A stretch of DNA of 64,000 bases from Bryoerythrophyllum caledonicum (GCA_963971425.1 OZ020516.1:34460199-34524198); one strand, 5' to 3'; positions 13,425-25,575 are shown, counted from the stretch's first letter. Made by a program: numbers and translations. The notes: generated by a model not told the origin, from the sequence alone.

Positions 13425-14891
13425 GACCCTCAACCCTAAAACAAACAACTCTCAACCCTGTTCAAGAGCTCCAAACCCTAGACCAAACTTCCCTGTTTGG
13501 TAAGCAAATCTCACGCCACAAAAGCGAGGAGACAACTACACAAATGCAATCCTGGAGCGAAGGATTTGGGAAGAAGTAGAATCCAACTGCCTCAGTTCTA
13601 CAGAACTATCTGGAACTGGCTTTTGGATAAACCCCGGGCTGCTAAAACCCCAGCGCGGGCCGGGCTTGGGACCCCGGTCGCCGCTTCCCGCACCCGTCCT
13701 CCGACGTGGAGCCCCCTTCGCCGGTCGTCGAAAACAGAGATGGATCTCTCACCGTTGGATGCGGATGGGCGTTCTCGTCCACACATCGTCCTGTACGGGG
13801 ACGGAGAATATCACTATCACAACTAAAGCGTGCGTATGCTAAACCGTCACCACACTGAAAACCGATACTATCTACCACCTTTGAAGAGACGGTCCTGTGT
13901 GCAGTGACGGTATCTCAGTGCCCTGAGGTAATTCCAAACGTGATCATCTAAATACTCTTGCACATAACAAGTATGATTAAACATGAAAAATCTAGCTTCG
14001 TCCCTCCAAATTACTAGATTTCGACGCAATTAAAACTAATTAGGATTTCCAAGTGGGAGCTTGATGCGAGGACTGTGCTTAAGCTTTCGATTTTTTATGA
14101 TTTTCTAAAGTGGATGGCGTGGAGATGTTGCTTATGCTTGCCGCGGCCTCTTCTCTTTAGACAAAGGCTTCTAGGATTTATTTGAGATGTTGGAGGATGT
14201 GGATGTGGCGGAGGATTTGATATTTTATCTGAGAGTGAGCATTGGATATTTTACGGAGTTAGTGAGCCTGAGGTTTTTGATGACAGTGATCTATCGACGT
14301 CTTGTTTGTTTGGTTATTTGTTTCTGACTGTGATTGAATATTGGTGTTTTTGGTGCTGGTTCCTAATTTGTAAGAGAGTCTTTTTGATTGCTGAACATCT
14401 CCTATGTATGTGTCTGGACGCGAAATACATTGTCACCATCGTGACTATGCCGTATGCCATGAAGCGAAGGCGCTACAAACAGAGAAAGATGCATGAGTAG
14501 CATTGTCTGACATTGCACTCTCGGCTTCTTCGAGTCCGTTTCACACAATTGAAGATCGGAAAGAGTTCGGTCCAACAATCGCGACGTCACTTACAATTTC
14601 GTAGAACGTACAGATTCCCCTCAAAGTCTAGTCACAGCATTTTTCTGGTTGAAGTGGCTGACTCCTTAATAAACATACTTTGCAATGATCTAATGGCTTC
14701 ATCTTCACGATAGTTATGTGCATATAAGAATATGCTCCCGCACCATATTCGGTGAATCACCCTGTGATATGTTAGAATCAAGGGCTGACACTATCCGATG
14801 GCACCATCCTCTTATTATGGGACATAACGAACTTTTTCGTATTTGGATTCCGACGTAGGCGAGAGGGACAGAAGTGAGAGAGTGAGAGCGA
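13425..14891. promoter_or_regulatory. Shared intergenic region between divergent HSP90 and 5-FCL genes
   Basis: The region holds the promoters and 5' untranslated parts of two genes transcribed away from each other. Next to HSP90, 13620-13740 is a GC-rich island, which would suit a leader or core promoter. I looked for heat-shock elements in the strict alternating GAA/TTC arrangement and found none I would defend. No separate gene is seen in 13830-14890. Confidence 0.45.
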
Positions 14892-16703
14892 ATGCTGCAG
14901 CTGCTGGGACGGAGGCTGTTGGCCACCATGGCCACTCTCAACAACCCTGCAGGAACCGCGGTGGAGGCCGTGCGGCAGCAGAAGAAAGCGCTCCGGACCG
15001 TCGTTCGCAAGGAGCTTCGCAACTTCTCACCCGAGGCGAAGCGGGAAGAAGGTCAGAAAGGGCATGGACTCATCACTCCGATCAGCAATTTCCCCTCAGT
15101 TTTTCTTTCTCCGTCTTTGCTAGAGTCGGCGATGCGCTTCTCTGTTGGGTTAAGAGTTTGACGAGATGGGTTAGTGAAGAAATGTTGTTGCAATGGATCA
15201 TGGTTCCCTCTTTTTGAGTTCGACTTCCCGATTGTCTTGCTTAGATTGCTTACACTTTCACGCATCTCTAGTTGAAGTAGCGAAACCCTAATTTAATGAA
15301 ACATGTTTTTATTGCAACTATGGTGGAAACCCTAATCTGGAGATTGAGGTGGGAAATGGCAGATGAAGCCATCCAGAAGCATATATTGTCTGCGGAATGG
15401 TATCAGAACAGCAAGAGAATTTGTGCCTATGTAAGTTGTGCAAGCCTTCGAGAAGTGGACACTTCCCATATCATGGCGGATCTTTTGGAAAAGCAGCGGC
15501 GAACTGCAGGTTTGTAACGTTCTAGTTTTGGTTTCTGCTACACACATCTATTTCTCCCTTGTCATTAGGCTCTTCCAGTTTGGGTCAAGAAGTTTAAAGC
15601 TGATTTCGGAATCATTTCTTAGTGGAAGGCCGCCCTAGCACTTGTTATGAAGCTTATCTTGTTGACTAGTGATGGATATGATCGTATTTTGGTGTGACAG
15701 GAATGAAGGTATATGTGCCACGAATTGAGGACAAGGAGAGCCACATGCGGATGCTGCACATCACGAACACCGATGATGATTTGATCGCCAACCATATGAA
15801 CATTCTGGAGCCTACCCCTTTGGATTCCTTGGGAAATCCTCGGGATGAAGGTAATCTCACTATGTCTCACTGCATTGAAATTGTGAACTTGGATCCGAGT
15901 GAGTTATTTTGATGCACTTCTAGGCCGGATGATTACGATAATTGGACCATCTTTGTGAAATGCCTCCGATTTCTCTCAATATTTTGATTGTGATTGCATT
16001 TCTAATTTGAGTTTGGGTGTCGACATGCTACAGTGATGCAAGCAACGGAGCCCCTGGACCTGCTGTTGCTCCCAGGCACTCTCTTTTCTTTACTATAATG
16101 CTTGAGAGGGGTTGCCTGCTTACTAGTAAAATCAATTTGAGTTGTTTTCATTGAATTGATGAGAGGTCGGATTAAACTTCGTTCTCATGATGGAGAAACT
16201 TCGGGCTTGGGTTGGGCAGGATTGGCGTTTGACCGAAAGGGAGGTCGTCTTGGACGTGGTGGAGGGTAATTTATGCATCCAATTTATGTACATCTCGAAA
16301 TTAAATCAAATTGGTTTCGTTTCATGCTAGCTCAAATTTGAGTCTGAGCATCATGTTTCCTACATGCAGGTACTATGACCTCTTTCTTGAGAATTATCTG
16401 CTCCTTGCCAAGGACAAAGGATGGAAGTCCCCCTTGCTAGGTAAGTTCAGTTGCTACATTGGGCTTTACTGTTGCACTTGTTCGATACATCACTTGGTTT
16501 TGGATAATTATGTAAAATTTGTGTTCCGGTCAGAATTCTCATTTGACGGTGTTGCAATTGCAGTTGCATTGTCGTACAGTCCTCAGATACGAGACGATCC
16601 TGTGCCAGTGGATGCGACCGACGTGAACATAGATGCTTTGGTTAGTAGCAACGAGGTACTCACATTTAGTTCTCAAGCGGAGGGGAAGATTAGCTCATCA
16701 TAG
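14892..16703 (+). CDS. 5FCL: 5-formyltetrahydrofolate cyclo-ligase, probably mitochondrial
   Basis: Catalyses ATP-dependent conversion of 5-formyl-THF to 5,10-methenyl-THF, the only known route that recycles this folate; the plant enzyme is mitochondrial. Seven exons: 14892-15051, 15363-15509, 15701-15850, 16034-16075, 16220-16265, 16370-16440 and 16564-16703. The N-terminus (MLQLLGRRLLATMATL) is basic and hydrophobic, as in a mitochondrial presequence. Family motifs in order are KKALRTVVRKELR, ICAYVSCASLREVDTSHI, MKVYVPRIEDKESHMRML, PLDLLLLPGLAFDRKGGRLG with RGGGYYD (the nucleotide/folate site) and VALSYSPQIRDDPVPVDATD near the end. The joined protein of about 250 residues is normal for the family. 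Intron 4 (16076-16219) appears to start with GC, not GT. No defect seen. Confidence 0.92.
16076..16219 (+). other. Probable GC-AG intron in the 5-FCL gene
   Basis: Conserved protein sequence LLLPG|LAFDRKGG requires the exon to end at ...CCAG (16075) and resume at GATTGGCG (16220). The intron then begins GCACTC and ends GGGCAG. GC-AG introns are a known minor class spliced by the major spliceosome. No GT donor nearby restores the conserved LPGLAFD join. Confidence 0.7.
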
Positions 16704-17854
16704 CCCACAGCGTGGCCTTCTGTCCTAGCAATAACGGAAAACCGTGGGAAAGTTTCTCTTCTCGCAAGGGAAGAAACTTAATCCCTTGCATCCCGCTTTG
16801 ATGACTAGTATTGAGGAATCCATATCTGTAGTGATGATTTGTGTCGGCATCACCCTATAATGGAAAAGCATGAAACTCCATATCAACGTTTACATGAGAA
16901 GTTCTTTTCCGATCTCATGTAAGGTTGCTAGATTTGGAATCAAGAGGGCTATGAGGAAAAGACCAATAAATGTGAGGTAGAGTGTGCACTACAGTTTTAA
17001 AATCTGCAAAAATATTGGAGACCTGTTTGAAGGAAGGTGGTAATTGACAATCGCATCAACGGAAACCCAGCATCACTTTCCCAATCATATCACACCAACC
17101 GCAACAGCGTAGGGCTGTATTCCCTTTATTCCGTGAAAGAAGCTTGACCTTAACTGGTGCATCCTCAAAGTCCGTTCATAAAGTTGTCTAGAAGTAGGAA
17201 GGTTTGTGTAGCAACGGTTGGTAGTGAAGATCATGTTATATCCTTTGTTTTCTCAAGCCTACTCTCTTTCATCTCATAGAGGGGGAATGTATGTTCAAGT
17301 GATCTATGGTTCAACAATTTTTATTTCTTTGCAAGCATCATACATACAACTTGATAGAAGCATTTTTGAATTTTTACCAAAAAATTGGAGTTCAATAATC
17401 ACTCAGAAAATTTCTGTTTCGACGAGCACATCATGTCCGCAATGGAAGAAACTGAGAACACATAAGACTCATCATTCGCAGCAAGGGAGCTGTACTCAAA
17501 AAACATCACAAAACCCTGCCGTTCCGAAAAGTGAAGCACACCGTGCAAGTGTTATGACAATGGCAAAGAGTACAATGGACCACAAATGGCAATCGGCACA
17601 TTCACGTCTTCCCAGACTCAATCTCTTCAACCGTTGAGTCTGGAAGTGAATCTTCAACCGAGATCAGGTCCACCTGAATGCCTGAAAAATAATAGGCTCT
17701 GCAGACCCGGTAGTTTCGCTGTGTGCGCGTTAAAGAAACACACACCAGCATTAAACCATGGTCCACGAACAATCAATCCACTATTCTACAATCAAGGACT
17801 CCACACATGACCTTGTGGTCTTCAAATACTAGTCACTAGTGGGCGTGAGAAGAA
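16704..17854. other. Intergenic between convergent 5-FCL and methylesterase genes
   Basis: Holds the 3' untranslated regions of the two converging genes. Open frames near 17218-17810 have no recognisable domain and look like chance frames. No repeat or RNA gene was recognised. Confidence 0.5.
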
Positions 17855-19268
17855 TTACAGGGCGGCGATGCAGGTGAGAAGCTTGAAGAGCTCCACGGGC
17901 GCCGAGAAGAATACTCCGTGGTCCCCGAGCGGCATGCAGAACACCTTCTTAGGCGGGTTGGCGGCCACCATGGCGTCCTGATCTGCGGGCGAAACGGCCT
18001 TGTCCTGCCCTGTGCGGATGTAGTACCTGTCAACGGTACCGAACTTGGCCGGAGTCAAGGGCAGCACCACCGTTCCCATCACGAAAGGCGTGTCCGTGAC
18101 CACCACATTCGCCAGGTTGATGTACTGTACAGATCGATCGCATGCAAATCACAAGATCAGAAGCTCACCGAATTTTGAAAACCATCTCAGAAAGAAACTA
18201 AAAAATTGTTGACATGCACCAGTGTGGAAGGTTGGAAATTTTACCTTTATCGGCGTCTCGGTCAAGTAAAACTTGTCAAGATCGTTAGCAGTTATAGACG
18301 ATGGAGAGGCCGGACCTTTTCGGAAGTTTAATTGCAAGAAGTTTTGGGATATCAAGTTGGGTAAGGTCTGCAAGTTCCAACAATCGTCTCAGTATTGAAT
18401 GCAGCCTTAGTAACATGGTAGTTAGTTAGACAGGTTGCTTTTTCGTATTTCAACTGGAAGCAACACCGGTTTATCAAGTTGGGGAACATCTGCAAGTTCG
18501 ATAACCGTCTTCAGAATTAGACAATAATGCAGTTGATGAATTAGACAATAATGCAGTTGATGCTGATCTGAAAATGAATTTCATCAAGGGTCACTCACGC
18601 CGGGAGGGAAACCACCGAACATGCTTTGGCCGTACGAGGGCGTGACAGCTGAAACGTAGATGGCTTTCAAGACTTTGGTGGAGTAGAGTTCTGATGCGTA
18701 GGCGATAGAACCGCCTCCGAGGCTGTGTCCTACGAGAATCACCTGTCATTAGGCCACTAGCGTCAGTAACCGTGATGAAATATTGTGCGCTTCGAAATAT
18801 ATTGCACACATCAGCTCATGTCCTCACTTTTCCGGGGGCCGCTTCGATTGCATCAGTGAGAGGCTTCGTGTACTCTGCAACGGTGGTGACATCGTCGGCA
18901 ACGACTTTATTGATACCATGAGAAGTCAGGTCCACTGCAGTGGCTCTGAACCCTGAGCGCTCCAGCAGAGTGACGATCTCAAACCAGAACCACGCTCCAC
19001 CGCCTACACCATGCACGAATATGAAGTGCTTGGGCGCGGAGGACTGCACACAACAACTCAGAGAACTTAACTCCATCCTACAAAAGAACGACTGAGAAGT
19101 CTAGTAGAGCATGGTTAAAACTCGACCACTTACGTCCTGCTTCTTACAGATATCGTTACTGCAATTTGGACCATCTTCTGATCTATCTGCCCAGGCCACT
19201 GCAACCTGAGAGCACAACAGCATCACAAGAATCGCAACACTCCGGGTATATACTCCTGTTGACGTCAT
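17855..19268 (-). CDS. Methylesterase-family alpha/beta hydrolase with signal peptide
   Basis: Plant MES/hydroxynitrile-lyase-like hydrolase; relatives demethylate methyl salicylate, methyl jasmonate or methyl-IAA, but the substrate here cannot be told from sequence. Five exons: 19268-19134, 19043-18828, 18742-18599, 18367-18245 and 18124-17855. The protein opens with a probable secretory signal (SVAILVMLLCSQVAVAWA) and a Cys-containing segment, unlike the mostly cytosolic Arabidopsis MES proteins. It continues with HFIFVHGVGGGAWFWFEIV (oxyanion region), FRATAVDLTSHGI and VILVGHSLGGGS with the nucleophile Ser in G-H-S-L-G. Near the end come DRYYIRTGQDKAVSPADQ and GDHGVFFSAPVELFKLL, carrying the likely catalytic His. 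Length, about 295 residues, fits the family plus leader. A degenerate copy of exon 4 lies in intron 3. Confidence 0.88.
18420..18520 (-). pseudogene. Degenerate duplicate of methylesterase exon 4 in the preceding intron
   Basis: On the minus strand from 18489 the frame reads MFPNLINRCCFQLKYEKA. It aligns with the start of true exon 4 at 18367 (TLPNLISQNFLQLNFRKG). The similarity extends upstream through the acceptor (GAACTTGCAG in both) and into the intron, so a block was duplicated in tandem. The copy lacks the second half of the exon and shows no clear donor, so it is more likely a relic than an alternative exon. Confidence 0.65.
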
Positions 19269-20234
19269 TTTCAATAACGTCTTTCAGGAGGCACCTGCCA
19301 CATTCCACACAAAGTCACGGTCACATTCGATGGAGGTAACGTTCACCAAGACAAATGAGTCATCATAAATAGATCACAAATATATATCTTGTTGAAGTTC
19401 CACGAAGCCAGTCGAGTACATTCATCGAGGAGAAGTCAGTCTGGCAGGATTCAGAAGGGTTTGAATAACAAAACAGTTCCACAAGAGTTAGGACCTCACA
19501 ACTCCAAATCACGGACTGGGAACTGCCACAAGGTCTGTGTTTCCGACACACACCGACCCAAGTTCAGCGAAATAAGACTCACTGCCACCGGCACTACCGG
19601 TACTAATCTCCCTTCCACGTCCAGAATGAGGAAACAGTAGATCCGCCTCTAGAAACAACTAACTCCTGGACGTTCGCATCTTCACCAAGATGAGGCACTA
19701 GAAACCAGATCACCTGAGACTTGACACTAGCATGACACACATGTCAACGGAAGACTGTCTCACCTTGCGGGATGGAGGATACTCGTCGTGGCCGTGTTAC
19801 TGCAGCACTCACCTTGAATGATGGATCGAGGTCTTTAATAGAGAACGCTGCAGTGGTGATTACGGTGTTACTGCAACAGTGAAGTACTATTACCTGAGTT
19901 GTGGGGGGAATCATAACTCTCGTGGACTGACCAATCACCAAAGTCAACTTTAAGTGCGTGATCCCCTAGTATTTCTCGACCTACCAGTAGAAGACCTGAT
20001 CTTTTCCCAAATTCTAGAACTTGTGAGCACTCCGAGTCGCAGATTCAGGGAGCGTGCGTGCTACAGCGGCCCCCACTCGTTGGATCCGGCAATGCATCAC
20101 GTGGAGCAGCTCACACCCTTCGATCCCCGAGCTGACCCCGGTTATGACGGCGGCGTCACCCGAGGTTGGCAACCCTCGGTGCTATGGGCCCTCGCAAGAG
20201 GGGTCCGCCTGTGCCCCTCTCGTTCCCCACCTAT
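19269..20234. other. Upstream region of the methylesterase gene, no other gene
   Basis: Expected to contain the methylesterase promoter, but no element can be pointed to with confidence. Open frames in this stretch carry no recognisable domain. Confidence 0.45.
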
Positions 20235-20894
20235 GAGCATCTCCACTCCTGGCGTGGAATTTTCCACGCTAGGGCGGAAAAACTTCCCCACGCCAGGAGT
20301 GGTTTAGCCTTTGGCGTTTGCCGATTTGACAGGGTATCCCCACACTCGGACTTACCGCATGGGGCCACAAGGTGGTGGGGCCAAACCCGGCTCCTATTTT
20401 GTTTTTGGATGGGGCCCTATTTACAGCAAAGGAGGGTCTTTCACATCAAACAATGGCCGTAGGCCTCAAATTTGTCAAAATAAAATCCAAAAAAAGCCTC
20501 TGGACCCCCCAAAATAAGAGGGCCAAAAAAACAACCCCATGCAATTAAGATGGGGCCCACCTCGGGTAAGTCCTGGTGTGGGGATATCCTATCCGCATCG
20601 GCGTTTGCTTGCCTGCACCGCAAGCGGAGAATTTTTCTTTCCGAAAAGACCCTTCCACCTTTCACCTCCCGCCACCAATGACAGGGCGCCACGTATCACA
20701 AGGGTATGGATGTGTCGCCAACATTAAAAAATGGCGCACTCCCCCATCCAAGGAGATTTCTATGTGCCCTACACCAAAACTTCTAAAATTAAATAAAATT
20801 TCCCCATCTTGATGTCTCGGGTGCAACTTTCTATCCTTGCAAAACTCCAAATTCGTTGAATGTTTTGGTTCTCTGTCTCCACGTGGAGATGCTC
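20235..20894. mobile_element. Tourist-like MITE, second copy type
   Basis: The ends are an inverted repeat, GAGCATCTCCAC at 20235 and GTGGAGATGCTC ending at 20894. The motif differs by one base from the MITE at 2928-3366 (GAGCACCTCCAC). Flanking triplets are TAT and TAA, close to the TWA target expected of PIF/Harbinger. The 660-bp interior is GC-rich with short inverted repeats and contains no transposase. Confidence 0.65.
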
Positions 20895-20989
20895 TAAGCA
20901 AACGCATGTGCAACCAAGCCGAGCCCAACGTCAAACGGTGGGCCCCAAGTGACGTGAAATTTTGTTTTCTGACATTTTAAAGTTACACA

Positions 20990-22110
20990 TTGGAACACTA
21001 GGGAACGACCGTGTCCACTTGGGAACTCACTTGGGAACACACTTAGGAAGATTGAGAACACATGAGAACAATATGGGAACGGATTGGGAACGGATAAGCT
21101 ACAAATAATCCGTAGGAGCCGGATTTGGTACCTAACAACACCATATGATGCTCATGTGTGTAATATGCTCTCTGCCGAGTCACCGCCCCTCCCTATCGTG
21201 GGACGTCCCAGCAGCCCCGATATCCGTTTTTTGACCCCGATACCCGCCTATTGGCCCAGTTATTAATTGCGCGGACGACAGCTCCTCCAGTTGAAGTGTT
21301 TCTTTTTAACATTTGTAGACCTCACATTAATTTTTGTTAGATTGATAAATAGATTAGCGAAACAATTAATTGTGGCGTACTAGCCTTGAAATCATCAAAG
21401 CATTTTAGAGGGATATCTACTTCATTAAGAAAAAAATACCAAAATCATTTTTTAGAAATGAAACGATAGGATCTTCTTCCAAACTTGTATGAGATGATGT
21501 GAGAAAAACTTTGTGAATTTTGATCGTACGGATTGAAAGTTAATTGCATTCAAAGTAAGAAGTATCAGGGCCTAAAGTTGTTGGAGTAGAAGTTGGAGTT
21601 CTGGAGTGGAAGTGGGGCGGCTGGAGGAGCAAACGTCCCCACAATTATTAATCGGGCGAGTAGGCGGGTATTGGGGATTGATAGGCATGTATCACGGCTG
21701 CTAGGAAGTCACGATCAAAAAGGGCCGCGACCAAGCAGAAAGCTCATGCACATGTGTGCGGATGAGCCTGCGTTGGGGCCTCAACGATTGGTGGTGGGTC
21801 CTACAAAAAATTGGATACATTTCAAAAAGTATAAATCAGTTTCTAATGTAAACGCGTGGAGAATTCTTTGGAAATGGGAGGAACGCTAGAGAACACGGTG
21901 GTGAACACGCATGGGAACTCATTGGGAACGCAATGGGAACGTTGTGGAAATAATATGGTTATAAGTGTAAATCAGAAGAGGGTAACCAAATGGTTTGGTT
22001 AGGATTGGTTTGGTATCAAATTTTACCATAAAACTGGTGTAGGCATGAGGAGCCCAACCCGGACTTTTAAGGAACGTATCTGAGAGATGAAGCCCCATAT
22101 GGTTGTCATG
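20990..22110. repeat. Repeat cluster: diverged inverted repeat flanked by GGGAAC-rich tracts
   Basis: The core is an inverted repeat with arms near 21130-21270 and 21640-21780. For example, CCCGATACCCGCCTA on the left matches the complement of TAGGCGGGTATTGGGG on the right, and AGCAGCC...GATA is also shared. Outside it, 20996-21092 and 21885-21950 carry same-strand runs of GGGAAC repeats at intervals of about 10-15 bases. A further related segment with CCATATG begins near 22095. No transposase is encoded. It looks like a non-autonomous foldback-type element inserted in a diverged repeat. Confidence 0.5.
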
Positions 22111-22700
22111 TGCGTCTACTCAAAGATGGAAAGCGAGAGCGGGTACAGGCAGACCTTCTCTTTCAAGGGGCCGTAGTGCCAAGGGTTAGCAACTACTATT
22201 TGGGATTCAGTGGAGTTCCTTTGCAATTCACTTGCAACACTGCAGCTCTGGCAAAGCAACACCTCAAGACCAATTCATGTTCCATAAACTTTGAAAAAAT
22301 TTGGGTGGAAACTATGGTATCCTACGAGTTGGTCAGTTTCCTACATAATTTATTTGCTATTGTGAACGTCCAATTTTTTTGGATAATCCAAGAGATTTTT
22401 CTAGGTGATATCCATGTAATGCCTAGGTATTACCCATGTAACACCTATGTGATTACCTAGGTGTCATCCATTGTGTCCGAATCACTGTGATTTTAAAATA
22501 TATATAATTTGGCAGAAAGGTGCCGAAACTAACAAATGTATTTGGTAGAACAAACCCAAACTGTTTTTTAGGCTAAGTGGGATCCGTTTCACATTGTATG
22601 TCTAAAAGAACCATGCAAACAACTAAAGAATTAAGAATGATGCTCAACTAGCAGCTTTTTCAAAATTCATTTCAAAGGTGCCAAATTGATACATAATATA
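22111..22700. other. Intergenic with a CCTAGGT palindrome cluster
   Basis: No gene. Between 22390 and 22470 the sequence repeats short units around CCTAGGT, ATCCATGTAAT and GTGTCCGAA. A related cluster lies near 58880-59000, so this is a dispersed repeat. Confidence 0.45.
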
Positions 22701-24250
22701 AAAGCTCGAAATCCACCAAGTCTATGTATAAACTACTTTGTAGAATATGTGGTACTTGTCACGGGTTGTAAATCCTAAAATCCACACTCTCAAAACACCC
22801 AAGATTCACTTTTATTCCAAGTTCATTTTCTCGGGATGGTCTAGCATCAAATGTTAAGTAGTTATGTTCTAATTATGCATTAAAAGATGTCTTCTTATTA
22901 AATTACTTAAGGTTTTATACTTATTTTAGGCATTTAAGTCTTTGTATATATCACTCTTAGCATCATACTCTTAAAACTTAATTCCCAAGGATCCAAGTGC
23001 CTAGAAAGAGCCTTGCTCTTTAATAGTTGTGCATGTGCTTGGTTAGACTCCTTGACCTAGCCATCTTTGGCCAATGGATTCTATCCATTATACTCACTTC
23101 TTGATCCTTAATTAATCTTCTTAGAAATCACAAGCTTATCTCGTACAATAAGCTCCATTTATCACGTACATCCAACGTTTCATGTACTCATGTCCTCATC
23201 ACAAATATTAGTCTCAAACAACACACAAGTTAAACCAAGTCATAATTAATTATATTTATGATTATGACTTAAGTTTATTTGGTCAATTAATCTTTAACAT
23301 TTTAATATAAGTAGTATCCTACATTCTTACATTTAAATACCTTAAGTTATATCACAAAGACTTAAGGTTTCTCATTTATAGTTAAGTTCTTACTCATTGT
23401 GGACTTAAGTTATTCCATTACACATGCATAAGATAACACTCTTATGACTAAATCCTTAAGTTTCCACACTAAGACTTAAGTTTCTCTTCATTACTTATGC
23501 ACTTCTCTCCTTAATGCATTAAATCACATCATCACACCTTGACTCATAAGGTTACATCAATTTCACACATACTTATAACTAATCCTTTAACACACACAAG
23601 GTCGCTCTGACCTTGTTAGGATCTTTCCCTAACTTCCTCAATGAAGATCAAATATGTGATGCATTTATGCATAGGACTATTATCCACAACTAAGACCGAA
23701 TGCATACAATTACATTTACAAAACACAAATTTTAATTTTATCAATGATGATCTAATATTATTGCAATTATACATACTACTCAAGTCACACACAAGACTTT
23801 AACACATGCAAATTCAATAATAAATATATATTGAAATATAATTACTCTTACAACATTAAGAGTCATCAACTAGTTTTTTCTCCTAAAGCTAGGGCTCACT
23901 CCAATCTTCCTTGTGGCAATGGCAATGGCAACAAGTAGTTATTTATGCTACCTATTTTCTAAAAAGTGCACCTCTTGGCAAGAGGTTTTCTCCATTTCTT
24001 AACTAATAGGCTTTTTCTAGTTCAATTTTTCACACCTCTTCATGAAAAGGTGTATCCCTACCAAAGGGTGTCAATTAAACACTTTTCTCATTATTCTTTC
24101 ACTTTTAGATATGAATAGGTATTTTCTAATTAATTAGCTACTTAATATAAACATTACCACTAATCATCTAATTTTTAATATATCTACAACCCTTTTTACA
24201 CCATAATATTTTTAAACTATTTTTAACATTTTGGCTCTACACAGGTCAAG
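22700..24250. repeat. AT-rich block with recurring CTTAAG motifs
   Basis: No open frame of note in 1.5 kb. The palindrome CTTAAG recurs at least seven times between about 22905 and 23490, in contexts such as GACTTAAGTTT and ACCTTAAGTTA and at irregular spacing, together with many ACTCAT and CACATG words. This suggests an old, diverged tandem array or a compositionally biased insertion. No terminal repeats were found. Confidence 0.4.
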
Positions 24251-25575
24251 TTGGAATTTTATACCTCGTTGCTCAATGGTAGGAACTGAGAGTGAGTAAG
24301 AGAAAGAAGGCATGCCATGCATCATTAATATCTCTATATGTAATAAAAAAACAATTTGTCATGTGTCTATCCAGAAGATCTGCCAGTTCGGTGCCAGAGA
24401 GTTTTCATCTCACTCTTCCAAGGTGACATCCTTTAGAACAAAACCTTTTGGAGGAATCATTTTGTCTTTTGAACATTGTGCCTTATAAATCAAATGTGCC
24501 CTTTGGAGGAGTCTTTTAAATGCGCCCTTTCATTAAAATTTGTATAGCCGTTTCATTAAAATTAAATTAAGTGATACCAGGATTAAATTTTTGGTCAGAA
24601 AATTAATTATTTTGATCACACTATGGGTATATGGCCCCGGATATATAGAGTAAATCATGTGTATTTAAAGTGATTGATGGGTATTTATAGTAAATGATGG
24701 GCATATAATCTTTCCTTGCTATTTCAAAAATTGGTTTTTTTATCCCACACCAAGATTTTATTAGAAGAAGGAAAGAAGGTGCAAAATAAGAAAGAGTAGT
24801 AGCTTAACTACCACTGCTTTGCTTTACTGATGTGCCTTTGCTTATGTGGATTTGGGCACTCTCGTTGACGTCAACATTCAGTTGTTCTTGAAGAATTTTA
24901 AAAATACTTCCTACACATGCACTAAATTTTTTATTCGAAAGCAACGTTACATCTGGTAAAGATGATGTTTTGTGTGAAATATTATTGCATTGAATAATTT
25001 GCAAAAGAAGATGAGCTTCAACAAAATGAGGCACATTGTATACACAAAATGAGGCAAAAAAAAAGTGACAAGCTTTCTTTTTTTAGTTTAATTCTCTAAT
25101 GACTCTCCAATCCTTCGATTCTTCCTTAGCCTGTCGGTCACAACGGGGGTTCCACTCGTATGGTATCTAACTAAATATGGGATTTTGGCTAATCGTGGAC
25201 TTTTTGCAACAAATTCTAAACCTTGATTTATTGGTAGCCCACCAATGGATCTCCTCATTCACAACTTTCCAATAGCCATAACTCACTTAACTTCTATCTA
25301 GCTTGAACAAATGAGGTGTTTAGAGTCATCTATGTTTCTCATAGATGTCTAAAACACTTCATCTGATCAACTTGGATACAATTTGAGTGAGTAAATGACT
25401 TCAAAAGGTTGTTGACAGGTACCAGGATAGCTCTTGACAAACTGCCAACAATATTTGTGGACTATTTTGGTCCATAATTGATAAAATATCATATTAAGAC
25501 ATGCATGACCCAAAACTTTACCGTCTATTGAAGACATTTGAGGGAGGCTATCAATGAGGAGCTCGAGTAAGGTGG
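24251..25575. other. Intergenic, nothing recognised
   Basis: AT-rich DNA without a supported gene, RNA or repeat. Short open frames have no family resemblance. Confidence 0.4.

Noticed and set aside
13497-13826. Plus-strand frame upstream of HSP90
   Set aside because: Lies in the GC-rich leader/promoter of HSP90 and shows no domain.
13425-14891. Heat-shock elements upstream of HSP90
   Set aside because: Only loosely spaced TTC/GAA words were found (for example TTCTACAGAA near 13600); spacing does not fit the required alternation.
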